Assembly (NCBI RefSeq): GCF_945859685.1
Contig: NC_079147.1
Coordinates: 181,891,174-181,955,173 of the forward strand
Origin: Eupeodes corollae
Lineage: Eukaryota; Arthropoda; Insecta; Diptera; Syrphidae
Reading direction: 5' to 3'
DNA length: 64,000 bases
The translations under genes and the position numbers were made by a program. This document shows, piece after piece, positions 45,421-58,244 of this stretch (position 1 is its first letter; every line of letters starts with the position of its first letter). The notes under the pieces were generated by a model that saw only the letters and a list, made by a program, of their open reading frames with translations, was not told the origin of the DNA and did not search any database.

Positions 45421-47614
45421 CATTATAAGAAACGCCTAATAGTAGGCAACGATTATAGGTCTAAAAGCAGGCTACACCTTATGATATGCTACTAGAATTC
45501 AAAAGAATATATTGAATATCTAATTATAAGTGTTACCTGACGATCTGCTCAAATGATCTGGGAATAAGATATTAAACCACTGTAAAAAGAAGCTGAATAC
45601 AGTCTCCAGGTTTGTAGCTACCTACACAAAAAAGCACATGTCAAAATATTCCTGGGTTTCGACGTGATAAACAGACAAACAAACAAACAATCTGACTCTT
45701 CCATTTAAAATATTAGTACAGAAATAATTTAACAGTTTTTAATTGTTCACCTCTAAAAAAGCTTCTTTATACTTCAACCGATAAATTGCTTCTTTAGTTG
45801 TAAGAATTGTTTTTCCTATTTAATTAAATTGTATACCATTTGCTAATTCCTTAAGGTCATAAAAATAATGTAAGAATGCCCCCACTGTCTATGTATAAAA
45901 ACTAAGCAACAACAACAACAAATGAGCACAGCCCATAGCTTCGTCTTTTTTCATCTAGAAGTTTTAAAATACAGAAACTCAATCAAGAATTGATAGAATT
46001 ATTGCCTCTAGCAAACTCATTACTATCCCAACCTTAAACCTACATACGAGTTTTTACAATATTGAAAAACGAATAACGAAAAACACAACGTCAACGTCAA
46101 ACAACAAAAACAGCAACATTTTGTACTCTAAAAACTCGCGCGACATCCTTGCATATTTAACATTCTGATCTCAAAGCGCAAATTGTTTTTTTTTTTTTTT
46201 CTTTTTTGTTATTATTATTTTCTATGCTGTTGTGTAAATTTTGTTATATTTGTTGTTGCTTTTGGCTTCAAAGTGTATGCATAAGTAAAGTTTATGTTAG
46301 GCTACGGTAGGCATGCCATACGTATACACTTAGGCTGCTAGAAAAACATTTAAATTGTGTGTTTGTGTGTGTATGGATTGTACATATGCATGTCACCCAC
46401 ACTTATAATAATGAATGGTGGTATAGAAGTCGACAGAGGCAATAACTTGCTTCGTTGGTTGTAAAGTTGTGTTTTTTTAGCTTTTTCTTCGTAAAAAAGT
46501 CCTTTTTTGTTTTTTTTTATTTGTTAAATGCAGTTTCAACAGACAAGCAAGAATGTATGTGTTTCTATTCTTATTTAAAAATAAACAAACAAAAATATCC
46601 TTTTATGTTGGGGTGCAGAGTTAAGGATAACAAAAGTTTAACTTTTCTTTAAGAGACGCGTAGTTAGAATGAGAGAAAGTCAAAGGACGAGAACGAGCGA
46701 GAGAGACAAGGATAGTTTATTTTTGTCTTCCTTTAGTTTATAAATAAGAAAAATAAAAAATACTTAAGGAGAAGGCACAAGAAGACTGAAGTTTTCGTTC
46801 ATGATTTTATCAGAGACTTCTTTTTCAATTTTATTTTATGCAATTTTTTTTTCTTTAAACATTGCATGTGAATGGATAGGTTTTCTATTTTTCCTTCTAT
46901 CAGACAATATAGAGTGTAAGCTTTCTCTTATTATATTCTTCTACTTTTATTCTGTGTATAGGTATGTTCGTTGTACTTTTTTAAAACTTCCTTCTTTTCT
47001 ATTAACCTCTATATGTGCTTAAGTCTTCTCATTTGTTCCATCTCGATGGGAGTTTGTAATAATTTTTATATTTTCTTTTTATTTTTCTTCTTCTTTTTTT
47101 CACAGAACAAGAAGCAATGGCCTCATTAGGGAGCGGTTATTTCTTTTCTTTTATATAAACAAACACAACACTAACACATGTATATGTACGTGCAGGAGGA
47201 TGCTGTTAGATTATGCTTGCGGTAAGTAAAGAAACTTTTAATGTAAATGTGTGTATCTTTTAGTGTTCTTAGTTCTTGGACATGCATTATGAATTTTTAT
47301 ATTGCGAATAAGAGAGGGATACCCTTAAGTTTTATCATGACAATGGAAAACAGCTTGAAATTTCTATTCCTATAGATATTTATTAAAATGAAGTAAAAAA
47401 ACCACAAAAGAAGTTGTTTTTCCAATAAGTAAATAACTGACCTTAGTTATAGCAACAACAAATTTATACATTTCTAGAAATTTGAAAATGGCGCTGTGTA
47501 CGTGTGTTAAGATGATGCAGCAAATATTTCACTATGCTGAAATAAGTTAGTAACATAAGAGCCGTTTCCGTTCATCATTGCGTTGTAATAAGTAATAAGA
47601 GAAAATTCAAAAAG
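45421..47614. other. AT-rich intron, nothing recognised
   Basis: No gene or element supported. It includes T15-type tracts near 46,185 and a short (GT)n near 46,360. Confidence 0.45.
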
Positions 47615-47982
47615 TGGCGCCCAATAAAAGATCACGATGTTTATAAATAGGTTATGGCATCAATAACTTTTAGAAGAATCGGTATGATTATTCACTTCTT
47701 TGCTTAAAATATAATTTGATGTATTGTATCAATTTTAAACTTATTTTTCGAATAATAGAACGGTACCCAACAAGACTAGCAAAAGCAGTACAACTAGCCT
47801 ATAATAAATTCTCTAGTAACACATATTGAATATAATAAAGATTCTTATTAATGCATACAAACTTGATAAAAACAATGTTTAATTTAAGAAATATGTCTAC
47901 TCTCAGAAATGTTCACAAGATAATTATGAAGTAACCAACTAAATTATAGAAAAAAAAACAATATTCCTTAAATGGCGCCCAA
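47615..47982 (+). repeat. Second cluster of tRNA-Lys-PBS-like motifs
   Basis: TGGCGCCCAA at 47615-47624 and 47973-47982, with a decayed form (CGGTACCCAAC) at 47761-47771. The sequence after 47615 (ATCACGATG then TTTATAAATAGG) places TTTATAAAT at the same offset as in the unit at 44505. Outer spacing is 358 bp. Confidence 0.55.
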
Positions 47983-49276
47983 CAAATGTTAATATAAATT
48001 TCACCAAACAACTTTTGTCGACCTTTTTTCTTTATCCGATTCACGTACTTCACAGTTGCGCACATAATTATAATACAGTTTCGAGAATGTCCGTGACATG
48101 ACTACAAGTGTCGTTAAACAAACATTTTAACCAAGCCAACCCCTGCTACATCAACTACTAACTTCTATGTCATAAAAGAAAATGATTATCTTCAATTATT
48201 GTCAAACTTGAACAGTTTTTGTAACTTCTCGTCCTTCCGTTTTTTTTGGGATATCACTCTAATTCTATCTAATAATCACACATTACCAACAACGGCTTAC
48301 CTCTCTACCTATGCACATTCACTATTCACCCTAGATTCAAACCCTCCCAAAAATATGTGACATTTATTATAACCACCTTAACTAGGGTGGTTCTTGCGTT
48401 CTTGGTATGAAATGTCCATTTTGAAAGAAGAAAATAAAAATATTATTACATAAATATATATAAATGGAAGTAACTGACTTAGATTAAAACGTAATGGGTA
48501 GTAAAAGTTTTAGTACTATTACTTTAGTTTTTAGCTGTAGGGGAAGGTGGTATAGATAATTTCACTGTGACATCAAGTTTGGTCATTTGTCAATTTCATT
48601 CATCTTGAATTAATTTTACCAGATACACTATTAAATACATTACCCCATAGCGTCGGTCGGTGGTATAAGAATTGCCTCACTCCTTAAACAGGCATACACA
48701 ATTGACTTCTTGTAGCGGATGGATTGAAGACATTTTCTTCCTTCTTAAAGGTGGTTGCTTAATATCCTTTCCCATTTATCTATTATATGTGTGTTATATT
48801 AATGAGAAAGCCAAAAACTTTTATATTTTGTATGTTTGTGTTCTTGTTGTGTTTTTTCTTATAGTAATTGAGTTAATTTGACATTATTTTTCTTCTACTC
48901 CTTTTTCGTTGATATAAATGTGAAGAGGGTGTTTTTTTTGTTTCTTTGTTTGTTAAACAAGAATATTCTGCAATCACATTCGAGATAGATAGAGATGATG
49001 GTCTTTTGTGTTGTACTTAAATATCTTTGTGACATTTATCACTTTAGCACTTTAAGACGAAAATAAGATGAAAACAAGAAAAACGAAATAACTCCCTTTT
49101 TATTTGATATGACAAACATTATTTATGGTCAACTGAGCATAACTGACAGTAAATTGTTGTTTAACATTGTGTATCGTGTTACTTTATTGTAAGAAAATGT
49201 CAGTTTCATAAAAGTGTTAATGCTTGTAAGGTTGATAAATTGGAGTATGGGGTATATTTTTGATATTTTAGTTAAG

Positions 49277-49571
49277 TGGCGCCCAACGTGAGTACAGCAT
49301 GGATGGTCTTTTGTTGATAGCCTTTTAGCTAATTGATTTAAAGAATAAGTTTTTATTTAGTTTTGAAAAGCCACCTCACTGTACATTAGACAATGAAACA
49401 TAACAAGCTAACTAGTGCCGAAATGTGCTGTGCAGTGTGCATGTCTATATACATTTCAGAGACTTAATCAAGACAATCGATTATGACAAAATTAAAATTA
49501 ACTTAGTACATAGGAACATTGGTATGTTAATACGAGTGATTTTCATTTAAAATGATTTAAGTGGCGCCCAA
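49277..49571 (+). repeat. Third cluster of tRNA-Lys-PBS-like motifs
   Basis: TGGCGCCCAACGTGAG at 49277-49292 and TGGCGCCCAACAAAAA from 49562. Both follow TTAAG. The first matches 14 bases complementary to the 3' end of fly tRNA-Lys (CACGTTGGGCGCCA), the longest match on this strand. Confidence 0.55.
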
Positions 49572-51001
49572 CAAAAATTTCCAAAAAAAAAGAAATCTAC
49601 CTTTTCTTTTCAAGTATTTCAAGTTTAAACCATGACAAATGTTCGTCCTTACGTTACCTTTGTTTTATCATAATATTTCCTACATTGTCAATATCAAGAA
49701 CTGTTTAAATATAAACAAACGTGACTTATCCTTTATTGTCTTTAATGTTGAGTCGTCGTTTTCGTATATATCGTGTATCCCTTGTAATTTTATTTTTTTT
49801 TGTATCCTTGTTCAAATCTCAGAGAAATGGCAAATATGCAAAAACCTTAAACATGTCATTTTGCATATGGATGCCATCACACCGGCATATTCTTATATAT
49901 TTTTTTTCAATCAACTATCGATGCGGAAACAGTATCTTCAGGGCAAAGGAATATTTTTCATGATACAAAATTCTTGTATATTGTGTTCATGGCACATGTC
50001 CCCATCAGAAGAAGAAAAAGAAGGATGAAAAATAAGGATATTCCAACACAAAAAAAAAACTAAATAAAATATTCCTCAGGTTATATTTTTGTATCCTTTT
50101 ACATTATTCTTTTCATAATGTAAAGGATGTAGTGAAACAAATGGAAATCTGTTACACATTTTTCATGTCTCAAACAAAAAATAAAAAGTCTAAAATATGT
50201 ACTTTCTACAATATCCAATGTTGGGTTCCTTTTTTCCTTATTTTTTAAAAAACAAGAAGAAGGGTCTATGTTACCACTTTTCTTCTTTTTTGTTTTAGTC
50301 TGTCGTTGTCGTCTATGAGAATAAGAAAATCAAATGCAAATCAAAAAGAAAAAGACATATTGATATGGAATTGATTTGATTGCTTCAGGTAAAATTGTGT
50401 ACCATTAGAAATATAGACACACTCTACTCGTACCTAGATAAGTGTGGTGAGTTGTGAAGGTAAGAAAATTCACGAGAAGCCAAATGATATACATTTTATA
50501 TATTAGATGATATGTTTGCATAGATGGAGTTCAAGGATAAAACATTGAAACAAAAAGGGACTGATTTTACTTTTTTGCACTTGTATTGCTTTTTAATGTA
50601 TGTCCTTTTTATAGAGAAGAACCTTTTTTTATTTGTTTACGTGAAAAGGTGGTGATGCATTGAGTGAGTGAATGTAAAATAGAATATTAAAGAACAACAT
50701 GAAACTTGGAATTTATAACTGTTCATTTGCATACAGGAGAAAACACACAAAAAATAAAAGAACTACAGTCTACCAAGAGTAGTAACATAAAGGACTATTT
50801 CACATTTGGAGACTATTTGCTGAGTATTTTTCTTGCTTTTAGTCTTCTTCGTTTACCTCATTCGTTTGTTTATGTGTGGATATTGAAGTTTGTACTGTTC
50901 CCTTTTAGAGCTAACAGCGAAAATTTAATAGTTTAACTTAAAAGAATTTTACTTTATGGTCATGTCGAAGTGGAAGTACAGAATAAGCACAATAAATGGC
51001 G
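49572..51001. other. AT-rich intron, nothing recognised
   Basis: Open frames at 49.6-50.0 and 50.7-50.9 kb are AT-rich without motifs. No gene supported. Confidence 0.45.
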
Positions 51002-51011
51002 TTGGGCGCCA
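51002..51011 (-). repeat. tRNA-Lys-PBS-like motif, minus orientation
   Basis: TTGGGCGCCA, directly preceded by AAATGGCG. Its minus-strand flank (TAGAACGGT before the motif) matches the flank of the decayed motif at 47761, so at least these two share ancestry beyond the core. Confidence 0.55.
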
Positions 51012-51629
51012 CCGTTCTAAAGAACTCTTAAGAATATTACTAAGAGCTATTTTCTCTTAGTTACTTTACTGCACGCGAATATAGTAAATTTTTTATAGTT
51101 ATCTCTTAAACTCATTATTTTGAGCAGTAAAAAGTGGGTTAATAGTTAAAGAATATCCCAACATTTTACGAATTTACAACTTAGAACTTTTTTTAAGGAG
51201 CATTAAACGTGCAGTATGTAAGTAAAATAAAAAGTTTTGTCTGGTTTTTGAAAATCTTGCACTCAGACATTTTTAATTTGATCTATACGAAATGAACATC
51301 GAATGCCTAGTACTTCCACTAGAGATTGCGTTCCAATCCCAGTAGAAAATTTTTGGGGGTAGCAGAAGAAAAAGGAGGTAGAGGTTTTTCCACTTAGGCA
51401 CCTATCCTTTCATCAAGACGGCAATGGAAGATTTCCAAAGATAGAATCTACGGAGGCGTTTACAGATCCAATTAGGTTGAACTATTTAGTGAAGCCCAGG
51501 CTTGTAAGGAGCAGTTATGCTGGCTCTTGCCTTGCAGTTAAATCAAGGACCTGGTTGTTCAGTTTGAAGGTCATGCGTCAGGGTGTCTTCTTGACAACAC
51601 AAAGAAAACTCAGTTGGATATGGACGCAT

Positions 51630-52165
51630 TTACTGTTTAACACCGACGTATCGGTCAAAACGTCACCATCTACAGACGTAACTTTAACTCTTGCTAACCG
51701 CTATTTCTTTGGGCTAAGAAAGCAAATAAGTAGCAAAGCCCTCTCTCGAGCGACCAAAGTGTCGCTATATGAGACCATCATAATCCCCGTCTTGCTATAT
51801 AGTGGAAAAGCATGGACTATGACAGAAGCGGATGAAAGCAGCTTGCGTCGTTTCGAGAGAAAAGTTCTTCGGGTTAGTGGAGGAGAAGATGGAACGACGA
51901 GCTGTACGGGCTGTACAGCGACGTAGACTTAGCCAGAAGGGTAAAAGTCCAACGACTGAGATAGCTGAGTCACGTAGAGCGCATGGAAACCAATGTTCCG
52001 GCTCAAGACATCTTCGAATTAACACCTACATTAGAGCAGTAAGGAAAGACCGCGAATCAAGTGGAGCGCACAAGTGGAAAGTGATCTCAAACAACTTGGA
52101 GACAGCTAGCTGGGGACTGAGCTAAGTGAAGAAGTTGGTTGGGTGAGGCCCTAGTTCATACAGGA
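51630..52165 (+). pseudogene. LINE C-terminal remnant (reverse transcriptase thumb)
   Basis: The plus strand reads LTLANRYFFGLRKQISSKAL, SRATKVSLYETIIIPVLLYS, GKAWTMTEADESSLRRFERK and VLRVSGGEDG. Then, in shifted frames, it gives LSHVERMETNVPAQDIF-like and RGRPRIKWSAQVESDL-like relics. This is the widespread C-terminal region of RTE/Jockey-like LINEs. Two frameshifts occur after about 51,890. The upstream RT palm is not present; the start at about 51,630 is where similarity becomes clear. Confidence 0.8.
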
Positions 52166-52227
52166 CTGTGGTAGTATGAAAGAATATTGATTTTAATAGA
52201 AAGAAAAAACATTTTTAAATTTTCACG

Positions 52228-52237
52228 TTGGGCGCCA
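52228..52237 (-). repeat. tRNA-Lys-PBS-like motif, minus orientation
   Basis: CACGTTGGGCGCCA at 52224-52237 equals the last 14 bases of mature fly tRNA-Lys including CCA, as I remember that tRNA. It shares 15 bases (TGGCGCCCAACGTGA) with the motif at 49277 on the other strand. Confidence 0.55.
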
Positions 52238-54784
52238 ATTACCGTGACATAAATCTTGACATAGTGACCTAAAAGAATGTATGTATTATTTTACGAAATT
52301 ATTTTGTTTTTGTCGAGAAAACAAAACCTTCTTAAACTCAACCTTTATGTTGCTTGACTACCTGTCCCGAGAACGTCAAAATAATTTCTGTGTTAATCTC
52401 AGAACAATTAATTACTCAAAATCACAAAGCCCCAGCGCCAGTGTAAGTACACAAAAAATCCCAAGAAAAATGGTTTTTCTAAATGATTTTCTTAACCTCT
52501 ACGCAAAAGAGTCAAGTTAACCTCTTGCAAAAATAATGGAACGGAAAAAAAAATTATTTAAAAATTGAAACAAAAGACGCTCAAAAAACATAATACTTTA
52601 TTGTGAACCACATACAAGAGATTTTTCAACATTTTAATTGCACGCCAAGTTGGTTTTCAAGAGAAGTACAAAAAAGGTTCCTTTAAAGATGGTTGCACAG
52701 TGAAATAGAGAAAGAAAAAAGAAGGCTATAGATTCGACACACAAATTTTAGCATCAAAACCTTAATTATTTTTTCTTTTTCGAGACCTTTTCTTTTCATA
52801 TTTTGTCAGTTTTTTTTTCTTGCTTTCGAGTGCTCGTTTTGTTAAATTGACAGACAAAATGTGCATTAGCATAACATCATACACCTTCTGCAGCAAATCA
52901 ATCATCATTAAATCGGAATTACATCGAATGAATAATGATGGCTGTGAAAAACGTTCTTTTTTCTGTGAAAGTTCTTCATCTTTTTTTTTCCTGAGACACT
53001 CCATGGTTCCGAAAAGTGAAGAAGAGAGAGATAAATGTAATAAGGAAGGGAAAGCATCAAACATCTTGAAAAACATATCAAGTTTCAATCTTTTTTACAT
53101 TTCTGTGTTCGTCTGTTTGCTGATTTTTTTTTCTGTGTGCTATCTTTCATCCTTCTGTCCATCATCCTTGTTTTTTGACGTCACTTTTTCTATTAAATAG
53201 TAAGCCTTCTGTCAGATTTATATCACTCACCAAAGATCGTCTTGAAATATACCATCTCATTTTATTTTTGTTGTGTTGTCGTTGTTATTCCGAGAGCTCT
53301 CTCGAAACACGGTTTTCTTCTTCGTCTGTGTATTTTCAATCAAAAAAGGAAATCAAGTGACTGACAGATGAATCTGTCTTCTAGTCCTTTTCCTTCGGTT
53401 TTTACCTCTATACCTACATTTCGTTCATTTACTGTCGTTCTGTCTATTTGTCAGAGTTGTCTGTCTTTGTGAGACTGTGAGCGTGTTTCTATGTCCTCGT
53501 TGGAAATGTGAATGGGTGTATGTGTTTCCTTTTTTTTTTATTATTTTTTTGGTTGGGATACCTTCTTCAAATTTTAGTTTATTGTTTTTTATTTCTTTGC
53601 AGCTTTTATCTATTCATTTGGTTTATCTATTGATGATTTTAAAAAATGTACTTCGTCCCTTTTTAGAAGGATTTTTCAAAAAAAAAAGATATAAAGGATT
53701 ACTTTGCTGGTAAATGATTGATTTTTTTCATCTTCATGCTTTTCGTTAGTTTTAGTTCACTGGGTTTGCCAATACTCAATATGGCTTGAAGAGAAAAATA
53801 AATAAATATAAATAATGATCGTCCTTAAATTTAATTTTTTTTTGCAATCAATGATTTAGAGTCGTGTTCTACTTTTTGTTGCTACAAGAGACAAATAAAT
53901 ATTGATTCAAATATCTATCCTGTGTATACATTCAATGCGCCACAGAAAAAGAAAGAACAAAAATCAAGATGTTTTTGATCTTTTCATGATTGTAGCTATA
54001 CAGATACACCTATATTAGGTGTAGCCATTAATACGTGATGGTTATTAATATCAATCAAATAAAGCTTTGCAATAACACACTAGGGGGATGACTCTGTACG
54101 GATATATTTACGATTTGAATTGACTTTTATAGGTTAGAAGGAAGCGTGGGATAGATTCACCTTGGCTGCGACAGCGGGTGGTATGAACTTATATCAAAGG
54201 CATCAAAGGTGAGGTTTTATAGAGGTATAAACAACAAAGTCACGTAGAACAAATAATTTTAAAATACAAGACGGCAGATGTAGATTGGGGAAAAGTAAAC
54301 TTTTAACAGCTTGTAGGTAAGTAGAATAGGTTACCATGATGGTTTTGAATAATTAAAAGAGAGAAAAGTTCTTATCAAGTATCTTTACTTGTAATCGCAA
54401 CATAGCTTTAAATTAGAGTGGGAATATCGGTCACAATAGAGATGTTAGTAGTTGGAAAATATTTCTCTAGCACGTGGTGTTTTTGTATAGACACAAAGCT
54501 GTTAACTATTGGCGTTGTCATATAGCCCGATGACTGAGTCAGTTTTAATTCAAGTAATTACTCTGTGTTTCCGTTAAAATACTCTGAATCAATTCATTTT
54601 TTTCCTCAAGAACAGTGCAGAAAATGTAAGTCAGTTTAATGTATTATGTATTCGGATGTACTATAAACACAATAATATGAATTTAATTTGATTATTCACT
54701 GTATTTCGCTTACTACAAATTAAATTGAACCTTTATTTTAGCCACAGCAATAATGTGATGGTTAGGCTTTTCAATTGTGGCTTA
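52238..54784. other. AT-rich intron, nothing recognised
   Basis: Open frames at 52.76-53.36 kb overlap on both strands and carry only low-complexity sequence. A perfect short palindrome CACCTATATTAGGTG lies near 54,006-54,020. No gene supported. Confidence 0.45.
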
Positions 54785-55062
54785 TATGCAACATTTGGAA
54801 GTTTGACATAGCGCCATCTATTATTTACTTACTCAGTCAAGTGAACAGGTGTTGCCATCTTTAAGAATCGTTTGGAGCTATTAGGTAATTGTGTCTGTTA
54901 ATAGATACATAAATTGCAGGTATAAAATATTGCGCTCATAAATTGAGATATAAGCTATCCTATCTTTAGTTGGATCAAACTGCACACGGTGTACAAATTT
55001 GATCAAAATCAGTTAGGCAGTTTAGGAGTTCATCGCGAACAAACATTGTGACACACATATGT
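54785..55062 (+). repeat. SINE/LINE-type dispersed repeat (GCGCCATCT ... GGATCAAACTGCACAC)
   Basis: Contains AGCGCCATCTATTA at the left and, near the right end, GTTGGATCAAACTGCACAC, then GTGTACAAATTTGATC, TCAGTTAGGCAGTTTAGGAG and CATCGCGAACAAAC. This arrangement is familiar from the 3' parts of dispersed repeats in insect genomes. Only one copy is in the window, so the family call rests on recognition. Confidence 0.5.
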
Positions 55063-58000
55063 TTTATTTATACTTCTTAGACTTATATAATTATGTTATG
55101 AGCAAACCGTATACAAAAAAAGTAAGTATACGCCTGAGTACGCGACTCTTACCAATTTCGCTATATGAAGTTATTATGATTATTTTAGTCTTGGCGTGTT
55201 TCATGTGGTGTGCCATACAGTTCTTTTAAATACTAAGTTATTCTAAAGATGAAACAACTATAAAACTATACAAGTTATATGCGAACCCATACAAAAATAA
55301 TAAACTAAATTGTGGTAAATCTCCTATCTCCAAATAAGACAAATGGGCCATCTTCTCTTTTTACTGAGTAACAGTAGGCTTGTTGTTTTTTTCTAAAGAA
55401 GAAAATAACAAATAAAAAGACAAGAATTTGTATTTATCCCAAAAATTAAAGGAAAAAGTGTTTAAAAGGAAGCTCTTAAATTCAACCTTCTAACCTATAC
55501 TTTTCACGAAATTAAAACTTTGCTTTTCTCTGAAACACAAAACACACATATCATTATCGATAATAAAAATGAAGAAGGGCATGTAAAAACATTTTATTTT
55601 AATTTTAAAATGTCTTCACTTTTGTTCATAAGTAGGAAGACCAAAAACAACCATCTCCGGTTTTAAATAATATAACAAACTCCTAAAACAATTGTCACCT
55701 CTAAAACCCTTTTAACTCTTTCATATACACACAGGACAACCCTTCAAAATCATTCTTCAAATCAAAACATTTATCTATCTTCTTCACAACTCTAACCCTC
55801 CCCCCCGCACAAATTAAAATCCAAACCGAACTCCATGACTAAAATTTCATAATTTCTCCATTAAACAACAATGATACCTATCCCAAAGAAACACTCAAAT
55901 CAACTACCTCAACACATCACTTCTGTGTCTTTAGTTAAAATAGACTCCTTCCAGGAAAAAAGAAATCAACCCTTCACTTTCAAGGAAATTTCCCTCTTTG
56001 CTCCAATTTGTATAAACCTAAGTATAAATGTGCATATATGAGAAGATTTACCCTAAAATGAAAACTTTTATGAAAAGTGTTTCTTTCTATACTCTCTTGG
56101 ATTCGTCCCTTTGGTCATGTTAAAATTATTATCTTCTCTATTTTTCACCCCTCTCTCTTTTGATCTTTAAACTTTTCGATCGAATTATCTTGTATAGAAA
56201 ATCTTAAGATAATAATTCCCTCACTCCTTTCATCACTCTTTTTCGTTTTTCGGTTTGTCATGCTTTTCTGCTTCCTATCTTACAAAAAGCCACAAAATAT
56301 GACCACCAAAAGCACTCACATCCAACTTTACACTCAACCCCCCCCCCCCAACACTCCTTTGTCCTTTCCCCATTTCATACATATAGGTGACTTGAAAAGT
56401 TCAAACCCTCATTTGTAACCACAGAAAATTTTGATCCAACACAAAAAAGGGGTGAAAAGACGACTAAAGTCAAAGAAGAGAGGAGAGACTTATCAACATG
56501 AATTTTGTTTCGGAAAACTTTTAAGAACATGTTCTTATAAAATACCAACAGTTGGTCATGCATACATACATATGTTATAGGTATATATGTAAGTAGGTAT
56601 GTTTCTTTTCAAAACAGAAACCCAAGTCCCACCAACAACAAAGAAGCCCCCAATGATCTATTCAAATAGTTGATGAAAATGGGTCAGTTAAGAATAAGGG
56701 TAGCCATAAAGTTGTATATACGTCGTCTGACAGCAACCAGTAGTCAGCCACCTTCCCTTCCCTCCCCACCCCAATCCTATTTCATTGTCCTTATTTTGTA
56801 TATGATACTTTGTCTGTCTTTTCATTTAAGAGTCGAATACAACAAAAAAAAACAACATAAGTTATTTCTTTCAACTTATGTCATGTGATTTTATGATAAA
56901 AGTTTTTTCTTTCTGTGTGTGGTTGTTTTTTTTTTGTTTTTGGTCCTCTTACCCGGATTTACAAGAACAACTGCTGGTTTTTCATCTTTCATCCTTATTG
57001 CTGAGTTCTGATTATTTTAAGAACTTCAGACATTCAACAAAAGGACAAAAGGAAGACAAAACAGCAAAACTTAGATTTCTTATGATGAGATACAGAAGTC
57101 ATCCAAGAGTTTTTTTTTTCCATTTTTGCCTTTTGATGGTTTATTTGGAGATTATTTATGGTCATTTTCGCAGCGGGCGCACACATACACACACACACAC
57201 ATTCAGAACAAAACTTGTCTCTAAATTAAATTAAACCCAAGGACATCTGGTTTCATTCTCATTCTATTTATTCTTTTTCTTCACATTTTGAATTATTATA
57301 TTAAATTTGTATATGTTTTTCTTTTACATTTCAATCAAAATAGAAACATAAAATAAAATCAGATAACTTTATATTTTTTTTTTCTTTAGATGAATTCCTT
57401 AATATTTAGTCATTCAGTAGGACGTCAGCTGTGTGTGAATATTTAAAGACATTTTCCCTTCGAAGATCCTTTAATTTATTCACTCCCTTGTCATTATATC
57501 CATATTACTCTCGAAATGGACCACACAATCCGAATGCCTCTATACACATTAGGACTTAAGGTATACTAACATTGAGTAAACCAACCTACAAATATTTATA
57601 TCAAAAAGCACTCATCATATCAAAGGCTAATTTTATTTCATTTCATTTACATTACCTACGCATTAAGCTTTATGGTAAGGCATTAAGAACAAAACAAGAA
57701 GAATAAAAAAAGGTTTACCAAAAACCAAAATAAAAGTACCTAACGGAAAACCCATACAAATTGATGTTTGTGCATGTGGTAGTGCTTTAAAAAAGAAAAT
57801 AATCAAGATGAAAAGGAAATATTTTGCAAGTTTGAACATTTGGCATTTTGTCTTAATTAATTTGAAAAATCATGTTTTTAACTTTGTTATCAGAAAAATA
57901 AAATACATATAAATACCAGTTTGTTTTTCGTGTGTGGTTTGGGAAGATGGAATTTAGAGAATTTCAAGGAATATTCCAAGGAAATTAATTGGGTATAAGA

Positions 58001-58234
58001 AATGAAGAAAAACCAAAATCAAAATTGTTTTAAATTTTTTTTTCTGCGTAAAATCTTTTATTGACCTTGATACGATCTTTAGTTCTTTGTTATAGAAAGC
58101 CAAGAAAAATATTTTATAAAATAAAATCCAGCTTAGTCGAAATTCCTTGGAAAGATGGACAAATGTAATATTTTTTTTGTTATTACCATGAAATTCTAAG
58201 AAATCAAAATGCTTTTGGTATTTTTTTTGTTTTG
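55063..58234. other. AT-rich intron with homopolymers and a CA microsatellite
   Basis: Includes a C12 run at 56338-56349 and a CA repeat at about 57,180-57,201. No gene or mobile element recognised. Confidence 0.5.
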
Positions 58235-58244
58235 TTGGGCGCCA
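58235..58244 (-). repeat. tRNA-Lys-PBS-like motif, minus orientation
   Basis: TTGGGCGCCA followed by TTTGAGGATG. On the minus strand it reads AAATGGCGCCCAACAAAA, matching the context of the motifs at 47973 and 49562. Confidence 0.5.

Noticed and set aside
52762..53200. Overlapping open frames of 108 and 126 codons on opposite strands
   Set aside because: Both are composition-driven; neither shows a family motif, splice context or neighbouring exon.
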